The notes: generated by a model from the letters alone, not told the origin. A stretch of 64,000 nucleotides of DNA from Callorhinus ursinus (GCF_003265705.1 NW_020312785.1:21020450-21084449), one strand, 5' to 3'. Numbered from the stretch's first letter, positions 1-11,450 are shown. Numbers and translations: made by a program.

Positions 1-173
1 TTGCATGTTTTCAGCAAATACGCTTTTTAGAAATTAGGTATTCTTATGGATATGAAATTAACCTCAATAAATATTTTTGAACACTTTCTCCATGCTAATG
101 AAAAATCTTTGAAACATTTTAAAAATCTTTAATTAATATTCTGCAAGCAACTTGGACAATAAATTAAAAACTT

Positions 174-368
174 TTTTTAAAGATTTTATTTATTTGAGAG
201 AGTGAGAATGAGAGAGAGAGAGAGAGAGCACATGAGAGGGGGTAGGGTCAGAGGGAGAAGCAGACTCCCTGCTGAGCAGGGAGCCCAATGCGGGACTCGA
301 TCCTGATCCCGGGATCATAACCTGAGCCAGAGGCAGTCACTTAACCAACTGAGCCACCCAGGTGCCCC
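174..368 (-). mobile_element. Carnivore tRNA-derived SINE, antisense
   Basis: The element reads T-tail, TTTATTTATT, an (AG)n tract at about 206-228, then the reverse complement of the tRNA-like head ending GAGCCACCCAGGTGCCCC. It is bracketed by a perfect 15-bp target-site duplication (ATAAATTAAAAACTT) at 159-173 and 369-383. The GCAGACTCCC variant marks an older subfamily than the GCAGGCTTCCC copies elsewhere in the window. Confidence 0.97.
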
Positions 369-383
369 ATAAATTAAAAACTT

Positions 384-790
384 CTAATGGAGAATATTCA
401 AAATGTCTGCTTGAGATTAAAAATTTTCATTTTTTTTTTGGCCAAAGAATCTCTATTATTTCTAGTGCTTAAGACATGAAAATATAGGTATGATTTTGAC
501 CACTAAATAACTAAATATAATATACATTCTTAGATTTGGGGGACTTAGAGAAAAAGAGCTTGTAGGAATTTCTTGGTGAGATCTTGTTGATTGGGTCATG
601 AGCCTAAAGTAAAAAGAGAAAATAAATTATGCTGTACATCAAAATTTAATAATGTGGTTGAATCTTAATCGGAGACGATTGAACGCCATCAGAAATGTCA
701 ACATAGTTATTTTTAGTAATATTTGAATGAGAAAAGCTATCCCAAATGTGTAGCAGAGGAAGAGCTTAAAGAGGAACAATAACTGAAAAT
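384..790. other. Unassigned AT-rich stretch
   Basis: No gene or recognised repeat is visible. There is a short T tract at 429-439. A reverse-strand open frame of about 60 codons at 639-830 overlaps a MIR and has no coding features. Confidence 0.5.
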
Positions 791-794
791 AAAA

Positions 795-928
795 CTTAGG
801 CTTGAATCCTAGTTGACTTGCTAGTGGCAACCTTAGACAAGCAATTAACCTCTAATTTTCTCCATCTGTAAAGAATGAATAATTGAATTCATCCTACTTT
901 GTCAAACCTTTTTGTGGGGATGCTGCAT
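795..928 (+). repeat. MIR SINE fragment
   Basis: The order of motifs matches the MIR core: a GACTTGCTAGTGGCAACCTT block, then AAGCAATTAACCTCT, then CTCCATCTGTAAAGAATG. Divergence is high, as expected for a repeat of early mammalian age. Edges are approximate. Confidence 0.75.
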
Positions 929-2007
929 AACTCTGAAATTTTGTGGTGGCATATAATTATTTAACCAGCTAGATTGATGAAAATTTCTTTTAAAAAAGCT
1001 CTTTGTTTTGAAATAAAAATTCCAAATAATTCATAAATCTCCCTTGTCCGACTTTGGAAAATTTCAGGTGATATGGCCAAATCTTGGGGAAATACAACAG
1101 ATATACATGGATATATTAATTTTTCTCTTATAAGCTTTTAGGGATTACTCAGCTTTATAGATGATACATTCACAGAGAAGGTTACTGCATATAAGAATAC
1201 AAATCTTTCATCCTCTTCTATTAATTGGAAAAAAAAACTATATAATTGAAAAGTCCCACTTGTTCAGAGTATGCAGTAGGAGATAGCATCTTGAAATAAA
1301 TTATTTTTCTATTGCTTATGTTTTGAAAGTAAGGTTTATTGCAGGGCAAATGAAGAAAAAATTCTGTCCATAAAAAAGTGATATTTCTGCCCAATTTTAG
1401 GTGATCCAACTTCCTTGTTGAAATGGAAAATGGTGCTAAGTCAGCTATATGTTCCTTCTCTCCAGTCCCCTGTGGATTCAATAAATGCTTATTGAATAAA
1501 TGCTCATCAAAAGGCTATTTTGAGTAAGATACTTTAGAAGCAAAAATTAAGACACACTTAGCCATTTGTAAGGGAGTTATGAAATATGCATTGAAATGAT
1601 CAATAAAAAACAAAATGTGCTAAGTACCACAGAAGTGGTATACCAGATTATTATGGGAGCCCAAAATTAAGAAAATATTCTGGGGTAAGTATGGAGTCCT
1701 AGAAAGGATTTTGGCCAATAACCAGAACTGTTTCAGTGGAGGAAACAAAGCAGTGGTGGTAGAGCAGGAACACTGGACATCATGTTGAGGTAAAGTAAAG
1801 AAAAAAAACCAAATGCCAGAAAATGAACACTCTCTTAAGAGGAAAACAAGTTGTATGTGTGCTACCAGTTTGATTTTATTACTCTTTTATAAGCAAATTC
1901 TAAAGAAATGAAACCCCATGTGATTATGTTAGGGATCCCTTGGACAAGAACTTGTAAATTAGAGGTACTTTAGGGTCTGTGATAATTTTCCTGAAAGTAA
2001 ACTTTAT
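929..2007. other. Unassigned stretch, possible L2 traces
   Basis: No gene is visible. CAATAAATGCTTATTGAATA at about 1478-1497 resembles the L2/MIR 3' end. The 1570-1800 segment has a purine-rich texture reminiscent of antisense L2, but too little similarity for a call. Confidence 0.35.
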
Positions 2008-2175
2008 AGACTGGTGGTACTCCCTAGGTCAACAGCATCAGTGTTACACTAAGACAAAATTTTTGGACTCCTTCCCACATCTACTGAATGAAACTCAGGA
2101 AATGGATCCCAGAATTCTCTTTTGTAACAAGTTCTCCAGGTAACTCCATTGCCTACTTGAGTTGGAGGATCACTG
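2008..2175 (+). mobile_element. MER5-like hAT-Charlie non-autonomous DNA transposon
   Basis: Diagnostic MER5 blocks appear in order: AACAGCATCAGTGTTACAC, then CATCTACTGAATGAAACTC, then CCCAGAATTCTCTTTTGTAA, then AAGTTCTCCAGGTAA, ending near GATCACTG, the degenerate right terminus. It is an old, inactive element without coding capacity. Confidence 0.72.
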
Positions 2176-2397
2176 ATGCAGACAAATAACTCTTGGAGGC
2201 TGTCTGGCACTAACTATGGTAGCCCCATTAAGTATAGCTCCTGCAAGACTAATCTTGTTCATCTTATCTAAAACTCAATGACAGATGAAAAGGATGATAA
2301 ATCAGAGGCTACAGCTTTGTATATAAAACAGGGTCCATGGGATAATCTATTGTCAACTTTTCTGACTAGAAGATACAACGATATTAAAAAAACAAAC

Positions 2398-2500
2398 AAT
2401 TTATTGATTTGAGAAAACCCACTATGTGGCAGGAACTATCCCAGATATTTTATGTGTACTATATCATTGAACGCACATAAATTTTCAAGAATCAAGGAAA
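2398..2500 (-). repeat. MIR-like fragment, antisense
   Basis: TTATTGATTTGAGAAAACCC followed by ACTATGTGGCAGGAACTAT and TTATGTGTACTATATCATT matches the antisense MIR pattern (attgagcacctactatgtgccaggcact...). Strongly diverged; edges approximate. Confidence 0.5.
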
Positions 2501-2739
2501 AATGATCTTAAATCCACATGGTACTATAGTATGTAAGATATAAAAACTGTAAAATCAAAAAGCAAGAGGCAAAATTGTATGTAGAATGAATTGTTAACTT
2601 GCTAAAATAAATACATGAATAGAAAAATGATAAAGCTCGTCATCTCACACTGGAGGATTTATGGGAAATTATATAGTAACAGCAGCAGTAGTACTAATAT
2701 TTGAGAGTAACATATGAGAGTTTAACAGAGTAGTTTCTA

Positions 2740-2935
2740 GAGCCTGACTACTTGGTATAAATTTACCCACATCTCATTTTGACTGCGTAAACTTGAGTAT
2801 TTGACCCTTTCAGAACTGCCTTCTTCATCTATAAAATATGATAAGACAGTGTTTACCTTAAATGAAAACTAAATGAGATAAATTATTTATAGGGGTTAAA
2901 AGGGTGATTGTTGTTGTAATTAGTCAATAAATGCT
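2740..2935 (+). repeat. MIR SINE
   Basis: The MIR order is clear: GAGCCTGACTACTTGG, then GACTGCGTAAACTTGAG, then CTTCTTCATCTATAAAATAT, then TAAATGAAAACTAAATGAGA, ending near GTCAATAAATGC. It is nearly full length (about 195 bp) and diverged. Confidence 0.8.
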
Positions 2936-3420
2936 ATATTCAATAAAACTAGTTTACTTTCATAAAAATATGAAAAATTCTATTAAGGTTTATAATTATG
3001 AAAATGTTTCAGTCTAAAAATGTTGTAATATAATGCTAAATTCTCTAGTAAAAAAAGAAGCAAAAACATGCAGTTTAGATAGTTCTCTATGTTCAGTAAC
3101 AACATAAGGCTGCACCTAAAGAGCTTATAGGTGTACAGTTCAGTAAAACTACAGTGGTTCAGAAGAAGGTGCATTTGCATTCCATTATGACTAGAGAATG
3201 CTTTATGGAGGCAAGTTCCATGGCTTTCTTGGATGATATATCTTGGGCCCTATGACAGTTCATAGTAAGACTAAGAGCAAGGATGTTTAAATGCTGAAAT
3301 ATGGTCCATGCAAAACAGGAAAACAGGGACTTGTTCAAACACTAATGTGTAGAATTGTGGCCACTTTTGATGGCAGACATGTCTGTGTTTCCCAGTTCTA
3401 GTTGGTGAGTCTACAAAGGT
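2936..3420. other. Unassigned stretch
   Basis: No gene or recognised repeat. A reverse-strand open frame of 65 codons at 2983-3180 has no recognisable domain and no splice-site context. Confidence 0.4.
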
Positions 3421-4610
3421 TGATCTTGGCCAGACTATCAATGGATTTGGTGATCTGGGCTAGGGAATGTGGAATTGGAGTGTAAAGGTAGAATGGGGCT
3501 TCTAGGCATACTAGTATGGCAATAGTATGTGTAATGAGCAACAGGAAAGCGTAATTGAACTACACAAGGCCTAGGAGTACAGAAATGAAAAGGGGAGTAA
3601 TGATGATGGGAAGAATAAGAGAGAGGTTAGACTTTGTTTTTTTTTTTTTTTTTTTTAAAGCTGATAGAATCTTTTGCCTGAATATGAAAATAAGGGAAAA
3701 GTAGTAGTCAAAATGATGTCTGGGAAAAAGGCAGAAATTTTGAAAAAAACAGAGTAAGGCAAGAGAACTAATTTTAGAGAGTGAATATTACGTTTGATTT
3801 TAGATTGGTCTGAAACAGCAGCAGGATATGAAATGAAAGTAACTATGCAGTAGGTGGAAATGCTGATGGAAGGTTCTAGATAGAGCTGTATCTGAGTCAT
3901 CACCTAGAAATAATATTTGAGATCACAGAGGTAGATGAAAAGAGGGACTCTAAAGACAGGAGATTAAACTGGAGTGCCCAGGTTTAGAGAAAGAAGTGGT
4001 GAAAGAGACCAAGAAAGAGGTTGGGAGTGGGCTGTTAAGTAGATAAAGTTCGGGTGTGGAAGAGAAGAATCATGGTAATATGGGGATATATCATGAGACA
4101 GATGCAGAAGAGAAGGGACTCTTTTTTTTTTAAAAGATTTTATTTTATTTATTTGAGAGAGAGAAAGTGAGAGAGAGCACACAAGAGGGGATAGGGTCAG
4201 AAGGAGGAGCAGACTCCCTGCTGAGCAAGGAGCCTGATGCGGGACTCGATCCCGGAACTCCGGGATCATGACCTGAGCCGAAGGCAGTCGCCTAACCAAC
4301 TGAGCCACCCAGGTGCCCCAAGAGAAGGGACTCTTTTAAAAGGAGAAAGTGAGGGAGAAGAGCAGTGTGTGATGAAGTTCACTCTTCATATGCTTCCGAG
4401 AGCTCATTATTTGCTAAAACTGAAAGGCCATCAGGGTTAGCCATTGTGAAGTCATTATTATTGTAAAATTTAAAGGACTTGGTGAATGTAAAATACAGAA
4501 GGTGAAAGGAAGAGTGTATAAATCTGTGTAAATGCAAGAGATAGATTCATGCACTTAGAAGAGGATATAGGGGGTGAAAAAATGTATGAAAGTGAAAAGT
4601 GCATCGAAGA
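3421..4610 (-). mobile_element. L2 LINE remnant, antisense, split by a SINE
   Basis: Long purine-rich sequence with the texture and several anchor phrases of antisense L2, such as GGTAGAATGGGGCTTCTAGG and CATCACCTAGAAATAATATT. It is interrupted by the SINE at 4126-4319. A 21-bp T run near 3636-3656 interrupts it and may mark another small insertion. Subfamily and edges are uncertain. Confidence 0.5.
4126..4319 (-). mobile_element. Carnivore tRNA-derived SINE, antisense
   Basis: T-tail, AGATTTTATTTTATTTATTT, AG-rich tract and antisense head ending CCACCCAGGTGCCCC. A perfect 18-bp target-site duplication (AAGAGAAGGGACTCTTTT) lies at 4108-4125 and 4320-4337. It has the GCAGACTCCCTG variant. The open frame on the reverse strand at 3964-4308 is just the translated SINE. 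Confidence 0.97.
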
Positions 4611-4961
4611 ATGCACTTACAGTTATATTTGCTTTCAGTAATATCTATCCAATAGTAATAGGAAAGAATTTTTTGTTATCATGTAAGATACACACAGATG
4701 TGAGTTTGTACACATGGAATATCTGATAAATTAATAACAGCTTTATCTTTATGGTGCCTTAGCATGTTTCTTGAGCACTTCTTCAAAATATAAAGAATAA
4801 CAATTGAAATGAGCCTGTGGTAATCTTTTTCACAATAGTTGAAAACATTGAGTTATTTTAAGTGTTTTAGTATATACTTTACTTTTGGAAAAAAATTTAC
4901 AGACTTTTGGTTTAGAATTGCCCAGATTAAAATATATGATAGATATTCAGAGGAATATCAC

Positions 4962-5313
4962 TGTCTTTCTTAGTTTGTTTATGCTGCTATAACAGAGTAC
5001 TACAAACTGGGTAACTTGTAAAACAACAGACTTTTATTGCTCAGTTATAGAGGCTGGAAGTCCAAGATCATGGAGTTGGCATGGTTGGGTGAGGGCCCTC
5101 TTCCGAGTCACAGACTTCTTATTGTATCCTCACATTGCAGAATAGGGTTAGGGAGCTCTCTGGAGCTCCCTATAAGGGCACTAGTCCCGTTCAAGTAGGT
5201 TCTATCTATATGATTTAAGTACCTCCCAAAGGCCACACCTATTAATACTATCACCTTTAGGGAGTAGGATTTCAACATATGAATTTTGGGGAGGACATGT
5301 TCAGACCATAGCA
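4962..5313 (-). mobile_element. Solo LTR of MLT1 type (ERVL-MaLR), antisense
   Basis: Read on the minus strand, the element starts TGCTATGGTCTGAA and contains CCCCAAAATTCATATGTTGA (with AAATCCTACTCCC following), GGCCTTTGGGAGGTAC, CCAGAGAGCTCCC, ATGTGAGGATAC, GGACTTCCAGCCTC and GCAGCATAAACA, closing in ACA. This is the MLT1 LTR order over nearly its whole length (352 bp versus 350-400 usual). No internal retroviral sequence flanks it, so it is a solo LTR. A 5-bp duplication is no longer exact. Confidence 0.9.
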
Positions 5314-6080
5314 CTATCCCAGACTGTTTTGTTTTCTAACTGGGTATGCCGAATATATATTGACAAACTAGGTAAATGAGATTTGACATAGATAAAAATT
5401 TAAAGAATATTTACACCAATTTACTAGTTCGTTGGCCTCTCCCCAGATATTTTTGTAAGGTACTATTTACTAATGTTTATTTCTTCAAGTGATATACCCT
5501 TAATATCAACAGCTATAACATTTAATTGATAATGTAGCTTAGAACATTACTTACTCTCGCCGACTAATTCTCAGTAACAAGGGAATGCTAATATGACTAA
5601 ATAAGGTTAGTGTGTGAAGAGTGACGATTGTGTATGAATCTGTGGTTCACAATTTATTAGCATGAAATAACTAAGCAGCAAAATTCCATCTGACTATTAC
5701 TGGAAGAGTTAATTACCAATATAAGACAAGAAATAGTATTAATCTGATTTCTATATAACTGGAGAGACTTTTTTTTCTTATTGAGCACAAGCTGGAGACT
5801 GTGCTAAAGAACTGTGATAAAGACCTCCTAAAGAGCTAGAGTCCATACAATGCTATGTGCTGCTATGCAAGTCTGAAAATCAGTACAGAATAGGAGCACT
5901 GAATGTGTATCACCCAGAAGCACCATTCCCAAGGTAATGGAGATCTTTAGCTCTTGCTTGTGAGTCTTCATTGGAGAAGTGGGGATAAGTCTGAAGATCA
6001 GTACAAATGGGAATAGCAGAAACACAAATTGTTAAAGGTAAATAATAAAAAAAAAAACAGCTCTACACTTAAAGGTTACA
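5314..6080. other. Unassigned stretch
   Basis: No gene. TTATTGAGCACAAGCTGGAG followed by ACTGTGCTAAAGAACTG at 5779-5815 is MIR-like in antisense, too short to classify. The rest is unrecognised AT-rich sequence. Confidence 0.4.
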
Positions 6081-6084
6081 TGAT

Positions 6085-6568
6085 GATATGTATATGCTAT
6101 GATCTAGCACCCCAACAGAAATGTGTACATGTGTTCAAAATAAAAAATGTACTGGAATGTTTATGTCAGCATAATAGCACCCATTGGAAACTAACCAAAT
6201 GCCCAGCAAAAGTAGGATAGATGAATTAATCATTGCATATTCATGCAGTGTAATACTAGAGAGCAATAAGAATGAACTACAACCACAGGCAGCATTATGA
6301 ATGACTGTCACAAACAGAATGCTGAATAGGAGAAGCCAGACACAAAAAGCCACCCTGTGTGATTCCATTTATATAAAGCAGAAAAGTAGCAGGTCATTTG
6401 TGATTGGAAGTGGGTAAAAGGGGAGCTTCTAGGGCACTGGTAATATTTTCTTTTTTTGATTTAACTGCTGACTACATGGGTGTGTTTAGTTTGTGGAATT
6501 CACTCTGTTGTATTTATATGTTCACTTTTTTGAAAATATATTGCACATTAATAAAAATTTAGAAATCC
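6085..6568 (+). mobile_element. Old L1M-type LINE 3' end
   Basis: The L1 ORF2 tail and 3' UTR order is visible: CCCAACAGAAATGTGTACAT, then CCATTGGAAACTAACCAAAT, then GCAATAAGAATGAACTACAA, then AGAAGCCAGACACAAAAAGC, then TGTGTGATTCCATTTATATA. It ends in CACATTAATAAAAATTTAG. The copy is 5'-truncated and diverged, consistent with an L1ME/L1MD-age element. Confidence 0.85.
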
Positions 6569-8029
6569 GTTTTGTTACAAAGAAAGAGAATTTTCAATAA
6601 TTCATAGTAAAAACACACCTAATGAAGTTTCTATTGTGACAGAGACCATTGTAAAACTTAGACTATGTAATATACAGAGAGGAATTAGGAACAATAAAGA
6701 CTCAGGAGAAACAAAAAAGACCCAAAATCCACATATGATCAGCATTAAAATAGGTTTCCTAGCTACACATTTGTGGAAAGTGTTCCTCCACACCATAATA
6801 TGAAGTAACTGAAGACTTATTAGCTGTATGGTGTGTTTTAATTTTAGTTGATTCTATCTAAAGTTATATTTCCTATTAAGCACATTGTTTAGAGTTCTTA
6901 TCCCATAGTTTAGGTATTTTTAATTATCCTCCTTTCTTTATAGAATGTCATATTAAATAACTCATTCATGTACTATTTAGTGATTCTAATTATCTTTGTG
7001 CCGGCTATGCAGGATTAGAATTGCATGGTATGATAAATAGAAACCATTTTAAAAAAACCCGTTAATAAACAACAGATCAGAAGCTTAATGAAGCTAATTT
7101 TTGTGTGACATCACTGTTTCACAATAGTGTCTGGAAACATAATATATTCTTTGGTCCTGATAGAGCGCAGGTCAAAGGAGAGGTCCAAGCCTATGCTAAA
7201 CAGCTAAACAATGAATGTGAAAAAAAATATGTGTATATATTCATAGTTTGTGCTTGTTAGCAGAATCAATGAGCTCAGACTACTCTTAGGAATATTTGAT
7301 GAAAGGTTAAATTCCTACATAAGGAAGTGTTGACTTGCATATCCATAGTTGGTTTCCAGTTAGATGGAGAATCAAACTTTTTCTAACTCATAATAGGAAC
7401 TCCTGTCTTTTGAGAATGTTTAAAAATATTTTTCTACCATCAGCTAGTATCTCTAGGTACCATATTTTGTACCACTTAGAGACTTTTTTAGGGTCACTTA
7501 AAATTTAAGGAAGTAAATTTATCTAAAGAAATAGAGCTATCCTAGTTACGGTTTAACTAGGATTGATAAATATGCCTGATAAAGACTTTTGAAACAGTGA
7601 TGTCTTCGTATTGATATATACACTTCAGCATGTACTTTGGATTCTTTTCAAAAATCTAAAAAGTGACAAAGATGGATCACATTATATGTTATTTTCTGTT
7701 ATTGATCTTTTCCACTATTTCTTATTGTAGTTTTAATAACTGATGAGACATAATTACATACAGCCAGAAAGATTCTGAAATCTGAGTAAATTATTATAGT
7801 TATTTTTACATTTTCTCATTAATTTGTCAGTTTAGAGATATTATCTTAATATTAACATTGTGGAAAAATGATTATAATGTAAAGGAATTATAAAAGCTAA
7901 ACAATACAACATTATGTGACATATTTTCCAATTTTTGAAAAATGTTTTATGTTACAACATAAAAACAGTTTGTAAGGCTATACACAAAATCAGCAATAGT
8001 AGTTTTAGCTAAGGCTACTGAAAAAACAT
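6569..8029. other. Unassigned AT-rich stretch
   Basis: About 1.46 kb with no recognised repeat, gene, splice-site pair or open frame longer than about 65 codons. No SINE or L1 signature is present. Confidence 0.45.
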
Positions 8030-8173
8030 GGGCAAAGAGGAAGCAAATGGGTGGTAGTCAGGTAATATTTCAAGGGGAAGAATGTAACCAACTGGGTCAG
8101 GTCATTTGTTGAAGATTAATCCAATAATATGAGGACTTAGAAGTGGTACAGAATTTGGCAGTGTAGTTGTCTT

Positions 8174-8368
8174 TTTTTTTAAAAGATTTATTTCATTTTA
8201 GAGAGAGATAGAGAGCAGGGAGGGGCAGAGGGAGAGAGAGAAGCCTGAAGCAGACTCCCCACCAAGCATGGAGCCCAACAAGGGGCTTGATCCCAGGACC
8301 CCGAGATCATGACCAGAGCTGAAACTGAGAGTTGGATGCTCAACCAACCGAGTCACCCAGGTGCCCCA
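8174..8368 (-). mobile_element. Carnivore tRNA-derived SINE, antisense (older subfamily)
   Basis: T-tail, AAAAGATTTATTTCATTTTA, AG-rich tract with GAAGCCTGAAGCAGACTCCC, antisense head ending GTCACCCAGGTGCCCC. A 14-15 bp duplication (GCAGTGTAGTT[G/A]TCT) flanks it at 8158-8172 and 8369-8383, with one substitution that suggests moderate age. Confidence 0.95.
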
Positions 8369-8425
8369 GCAGTGTAGTTATCTTTGGTGACATTGATAAA
8401 AGAAGTTTCAGTGGAATGAGGAAAA

Positions 8426-8620
8426 AAATTTTTTAAAGATTTTATTTATTTATTTGACAGAGAGAGACACTGAGAGAGGGAACACAAGCAGGGGGAGTGG
8501 GAGAGGCAAAGAAGGCTTCCCACAGAGCAGGGAGCCCGATGTGGGGCTCCATCCCAGGACCCTGGGATCATGACCTGAGCTGAAGGCAGATGCTTAATAA
8601 CTGAGCCACCCAGGCGCCCC
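8426..8620 (-). mobile_element. Carnivore tRNA-derived SINE, antisense
   Basis: T-tail, AAGATTTTATTTATTTATTT, GACAGAGAGAGACACTGAGA, antisense head ending CACCCAGGCGCCCC. It has a perfect 14-bp target-site duplication TGGAATGAGGAAAA at 8412-8425 and 8621-8634. It belongs to the 'GGGAACACAAGCAGGGGGAG' subfamily. Confidence 0.97.
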
Positions 8621-8729
8621 TGGAATGAGGAAAATTAAGGCAGACTAGAGGTATGTGTTCAAGACAATCAGAGCAAAGGAAACAGAACTGTGAATAGAGG
8701 TAAATTTTTTTTTTTTAAATGTAAAGATT

Positions 8730-8940
8730 GGGTGCCTGGGTGGCACAGTCGGTTAAGCATCAGATTCTTGGTTTCAGCCCAGGTCATGATCTCAGGGGCA
8801 TGAGAGCCAGCCTTGTGAGGGGCTCTGTGCTGAGTGGGGAGTCTGCTTGAGATTCTCTCCCTCTCCCTCTGCCCCTCCCCTGCATTCGTGTACATGCTCT
8901 CTCTCTCTCTAAAAATAAATAAATAAATCTTAAAAAAATA
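8730..8940 (+). mobile_element. Carnivore tRNA-derived SINE, sense
   Basis: Starts GGGTGCCTGGGTGGCACAGT and runs through the tRNA-like A/B-box region, CT-rich tract (CTCTCTCTCTCT) and tail AAATAAATAAATAAATCTT. It is a diverged older copy. It lies 109 bp from an opposite-orientation SINE, so a transcript could form an inverted-repeat duplex. The flanking duplication (AAATGTAAAGA-like) is imperfect. Confidence 0.93.
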
Positions 8941-9023
8941 AAATGTTGTAAAGACAAAAAAGATGTAGGACAGTACTGGAGAAGGGTAAAGAGATGAGTG
9001 AGAATTTTTTTAAAGTGGAGGAA

Positions 9024-9077
9024 TATATATATATATGTGTTTACATATATATTATCACATATAATCATATATGATAA
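9024..9077. repeat. AT-rich dinucleotide tract
   Basis: ATATATATATATATGTG followed by TACATATATATTATCACATA and ATAATCATATATG: an imperfect (TA)n microsatellite with several short self-complementary segments. Confidence 0.8.
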
Positions 9078-9225
9078 AGGTTTTGCATATTTAGTCATGT
9101 GCTAATTATCTTATCCACCAAAGAAGTAAGACAGGAGAAATGCTGGAACAATTTCCTTGAACGGGCAGGAGGGGACAGGAGCCAAGATCCAAGCTGAGAG
9201 AGGTATGGGTGGCATATGGATGATG

Positions 9226-10924
9226 TTGAAATCCATGAGAATGGTTAAATTCATCCAGTAAGTGACTATAAATGAAGAATAGTTCAGAGGACAGGTTCCT
9301 ACACATTCTAATCTAATGGGAGCATGTTGAAATTCTCTTTTGATATATAATTTTTAGTTAATAATGGGAGACTGAGGACCTAATATGTATGAAAATGCCT
9401 TGTCTATTGGATCTCTAAAATAAAGTGGGTGCTTCCTGTGTTTTTTTTTCTCCTTTCAACTTCTGTGTACAATTTGTCTTATGAGCTTTAACATCCTAAA
9501 ATTCAAATCATGACAATTAGCAAACATTTTTCACTTCTTTCTAAGCCTTGAAAACTATACATTACTTTTTGTTAAATTCCTAATTGCTTCTAATGTAGAA
9601 ATTTGGTACAGAATAATGTTGTTATCTTTCATTTTGATATGTGGAATGTGTATGTCATTTAATCGTATCTTCAGCTGTGGAGCTTTATTACTCACCCTGT
9701 TTTTCAAGAAATTCTATTTCCTAAAAATATTCATGGGAACCTTATGGAAGAATATAAATATTAAATTCAATTAATAATAAAAATTTAAAAAATCAAGACA
9801 AATTTTTAAAGTTTTATAAGCTTGTCCAACACTTGCAATAGATATTTTTGTATTAGCTAGATGAAAATTCAACAGCAATTGAAATCTCTTTCCAAATTTC
9901 AAAATGACATAGGGCAAAGGTCCTTACCATCATGGACTTAAGATTTTATAATGAAAGTACATATATTTCTCTTATAAATAAAAATATGGGAATCCTAAAA
10001 TATATAAACTTTAGGAGTTCCCCTTTCTCTTTTGCTTTCAGAATAATGTCATTCCTTGAAAAAAGAAAAAAACTTACTTATATGTCATCCAGATCCCCCA
10101 ATTGTTGTTTATTCCATTAACCTTCTTTAAAAGCTTCCATGAGAGTTTTTGAATTTGGTTTTCAGTAGAGGCCAAATGTTTATGACTTTAAAATTTTTTT
10201 CTGCTTAGTATGGATTGCCATACTTACTCTTGAATTTAAAAAACATCATGGTGCAACAGGCAATGATGGATAAAAAAAGTTTTACCTCAGATCTTCCTCA
10301 TATTTATTTCTGAGCGTATTCCAAGAATTAATATCCATGACTGTAGAAGAAGTGGTGGTTTATTTTCACTTGAAATATGGTGAGTTTCTCTAGTCAAAGC
10401 TATACAAAGCTGAACTGTACCTAACTACTGAAATGGGTTATATATAGCACATTTACAATGATAAACTGTAAGACCGAAAGCATTGCTGTTTACTTAAACT
10501 GGATCTGGCTGAACATGTACATTTCTGACTAAAAAGAAAAAGTCCTAGTGCTATATAGATATTTGTATTGGTTCTCCTTGATTTCATACCAATAACTGCT
10601 CCTCTTCCACTTCTCTCAACTCTTTTAAGAAAGGTAAGCTATAAATTGTAGGGACAAACATTACTGATGAGACAATTATAAACTTATGTTATAGGATATT
10701 CACTGATATGGACATATATTAAATTTATATTTTCATTTTATGTGGAATTTTTGTACCTATGTTTCACTATGTGAAGTATTCAAATCAAATATTAATTACT
10801 TTGTACAGTAGAAACAAGATGGTTAATACTTTCAATATAACATTAAACTAGCTCAAATATTAGCCAAATCAATATCAGAAATGAATGACAAGATTATATC
10901 TACTATAATGGAGCATCATTTTCA
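9226..10924. other. Unassigned AT-rich stretch
   Basis: About 1.7 kb without recognised repeats or genes. The open frames seen are 62-66 codons and low complexity. I see nothing functional. Confidence 0.45.
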
Positions 10925-10968
10925 GTAGAATGTAAGATCATTGAAGGCAAGGTCCCATTGTGTTTTTC
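10925..10968 (+). repeat. L2-like 3' fragment
   Basis: AGTAGAATGTAAGATCATTG, then AAGGCAAGGTCCCATTGTG, matches the L2 3' segment 'gaatgtaagctccatgagggcagggact...'. Very short, adjoining a MIR. Confidence 0.5.
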
Positions 10969-10982
10969 AGCAACACTTCATG

Positions 10983-11216
10983 GAGAGTCAGCATCTTAGT
11001 GGTAAGGAACTTGGGCAAAGGAATCATACAATCAGACTTGGAAGAAATTATTTAATTCTTCTCTTTCTCAATTTTCTCATTTGAAAAAAGGGAAAATCTA
11101 CATATTATATCCTATATCTATATCCTAGGGTTGTTGTGAAGATTTAAATTTGATGCACATGAATCTTATAAGACCGTGTCAGTTCCATAGTGTGTATTTA
11201 ACAAATGTTATTTTTT
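10983..11216 (+). repeat. MIR SINE
   Basis: MIR order is clear: CAATCAGACTTGGAAGAAAT, then CTCAATTTTCTCATTTGAAA, then CCTAGGGTTGTTGTGAAGAT, then TCAGTTCCATAGTGTG, ending TTAACAAATGTTATT. Near full length. Confidence 0.85.
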
Positions 11217-11249
11217 TATTATTTACAAACAATAATTCGTCTGACTCTA

Positions 11250-11322
11250 GGTATTGAGTACCTATTATGTGGAAAGACTTGGGCTACACTTTATATAAAT
11301 GATTTATTTTCATTATTAAATA
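11250..11322 (-). repeat. MIR fragment, antisense
   Basis: TATTGAGTACCTATTATGTG followed by GAAAGACTTGGGCTACACTT and ATATAAATGATTTATTTTCA is the antisense MIR 3' half. It lies about 30 bp after an opposite-orientation MIR. Confidence 0.65.
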
Positions 11323-11384
11323 CTAATATTTATATTAATATTAAACAAATACTGTAACAAACTATCATATAAAAAAGTTTATTT

Positions 11385-11450
11385 ATTTATTTTTTTTAAT
11401 TTTTTATTGTTATGTTAATCACCATATATTACATCATTAGTTTTTGATGG
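11385..11450 (-). mobile_element. Very short (66-bp) 5'-truncated carnivore L1 insertion
   Basis: After a T-rich tail, TTATTGTTATGTTAATCACC followed by ACATCATTAGTTTTTGATG is the antisense end of a carnivore L1 3' UTR. A perfect 14-bp target-site duplication AAAAAAGTTTATTT brackets it at 11371-11384 and 11451-11464. This is an unusually short but complete insertion. Confidence 0.8.

Larger units (their letters stand above)
8030..9225 (-). mobile_element. L2 LINE remnant (ORF2 part), antisense, split by three SINEs
   Basis: Joined around the three SINEs, the plus strand carries the antisense L2 ORF2 phrases AACTGGGTCAGGTCATTTGT, TTTGGTGACATTGATAAAAG and AAGTTTCAGTGGAATGAGG. These correspond to the L2 segment that reads 'caaatgctgctgataggtcaag...ggtgaccttgacaagagc' in antisense. 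The SINEs at 8174, 8426 and 8730 were inserted later. Edges are approximate. Confidence 0.65.

Noticed and set aside
3636..3656. T21 run as the tail of an antisense processed pseudogene
   Set aside because: No cDNA-like open sequence follows and no target duplication was found.
3964..4308. Open frame starting MAQLVRRLPSAQVMIP, with similar frames at 28170, 34038, 41664, 54630 and elsewhere
   Set aside because: All are conceptual translations of the carnivore SINE head and body (either strand). The resemblance between them is the repeat family, not a gene family.
4962..5313. Possible protein-coding provirus around the MLT1 LTR
   Set aside because: Only a single LTR is present; flanking sequence has no gag, pol or second LTR.
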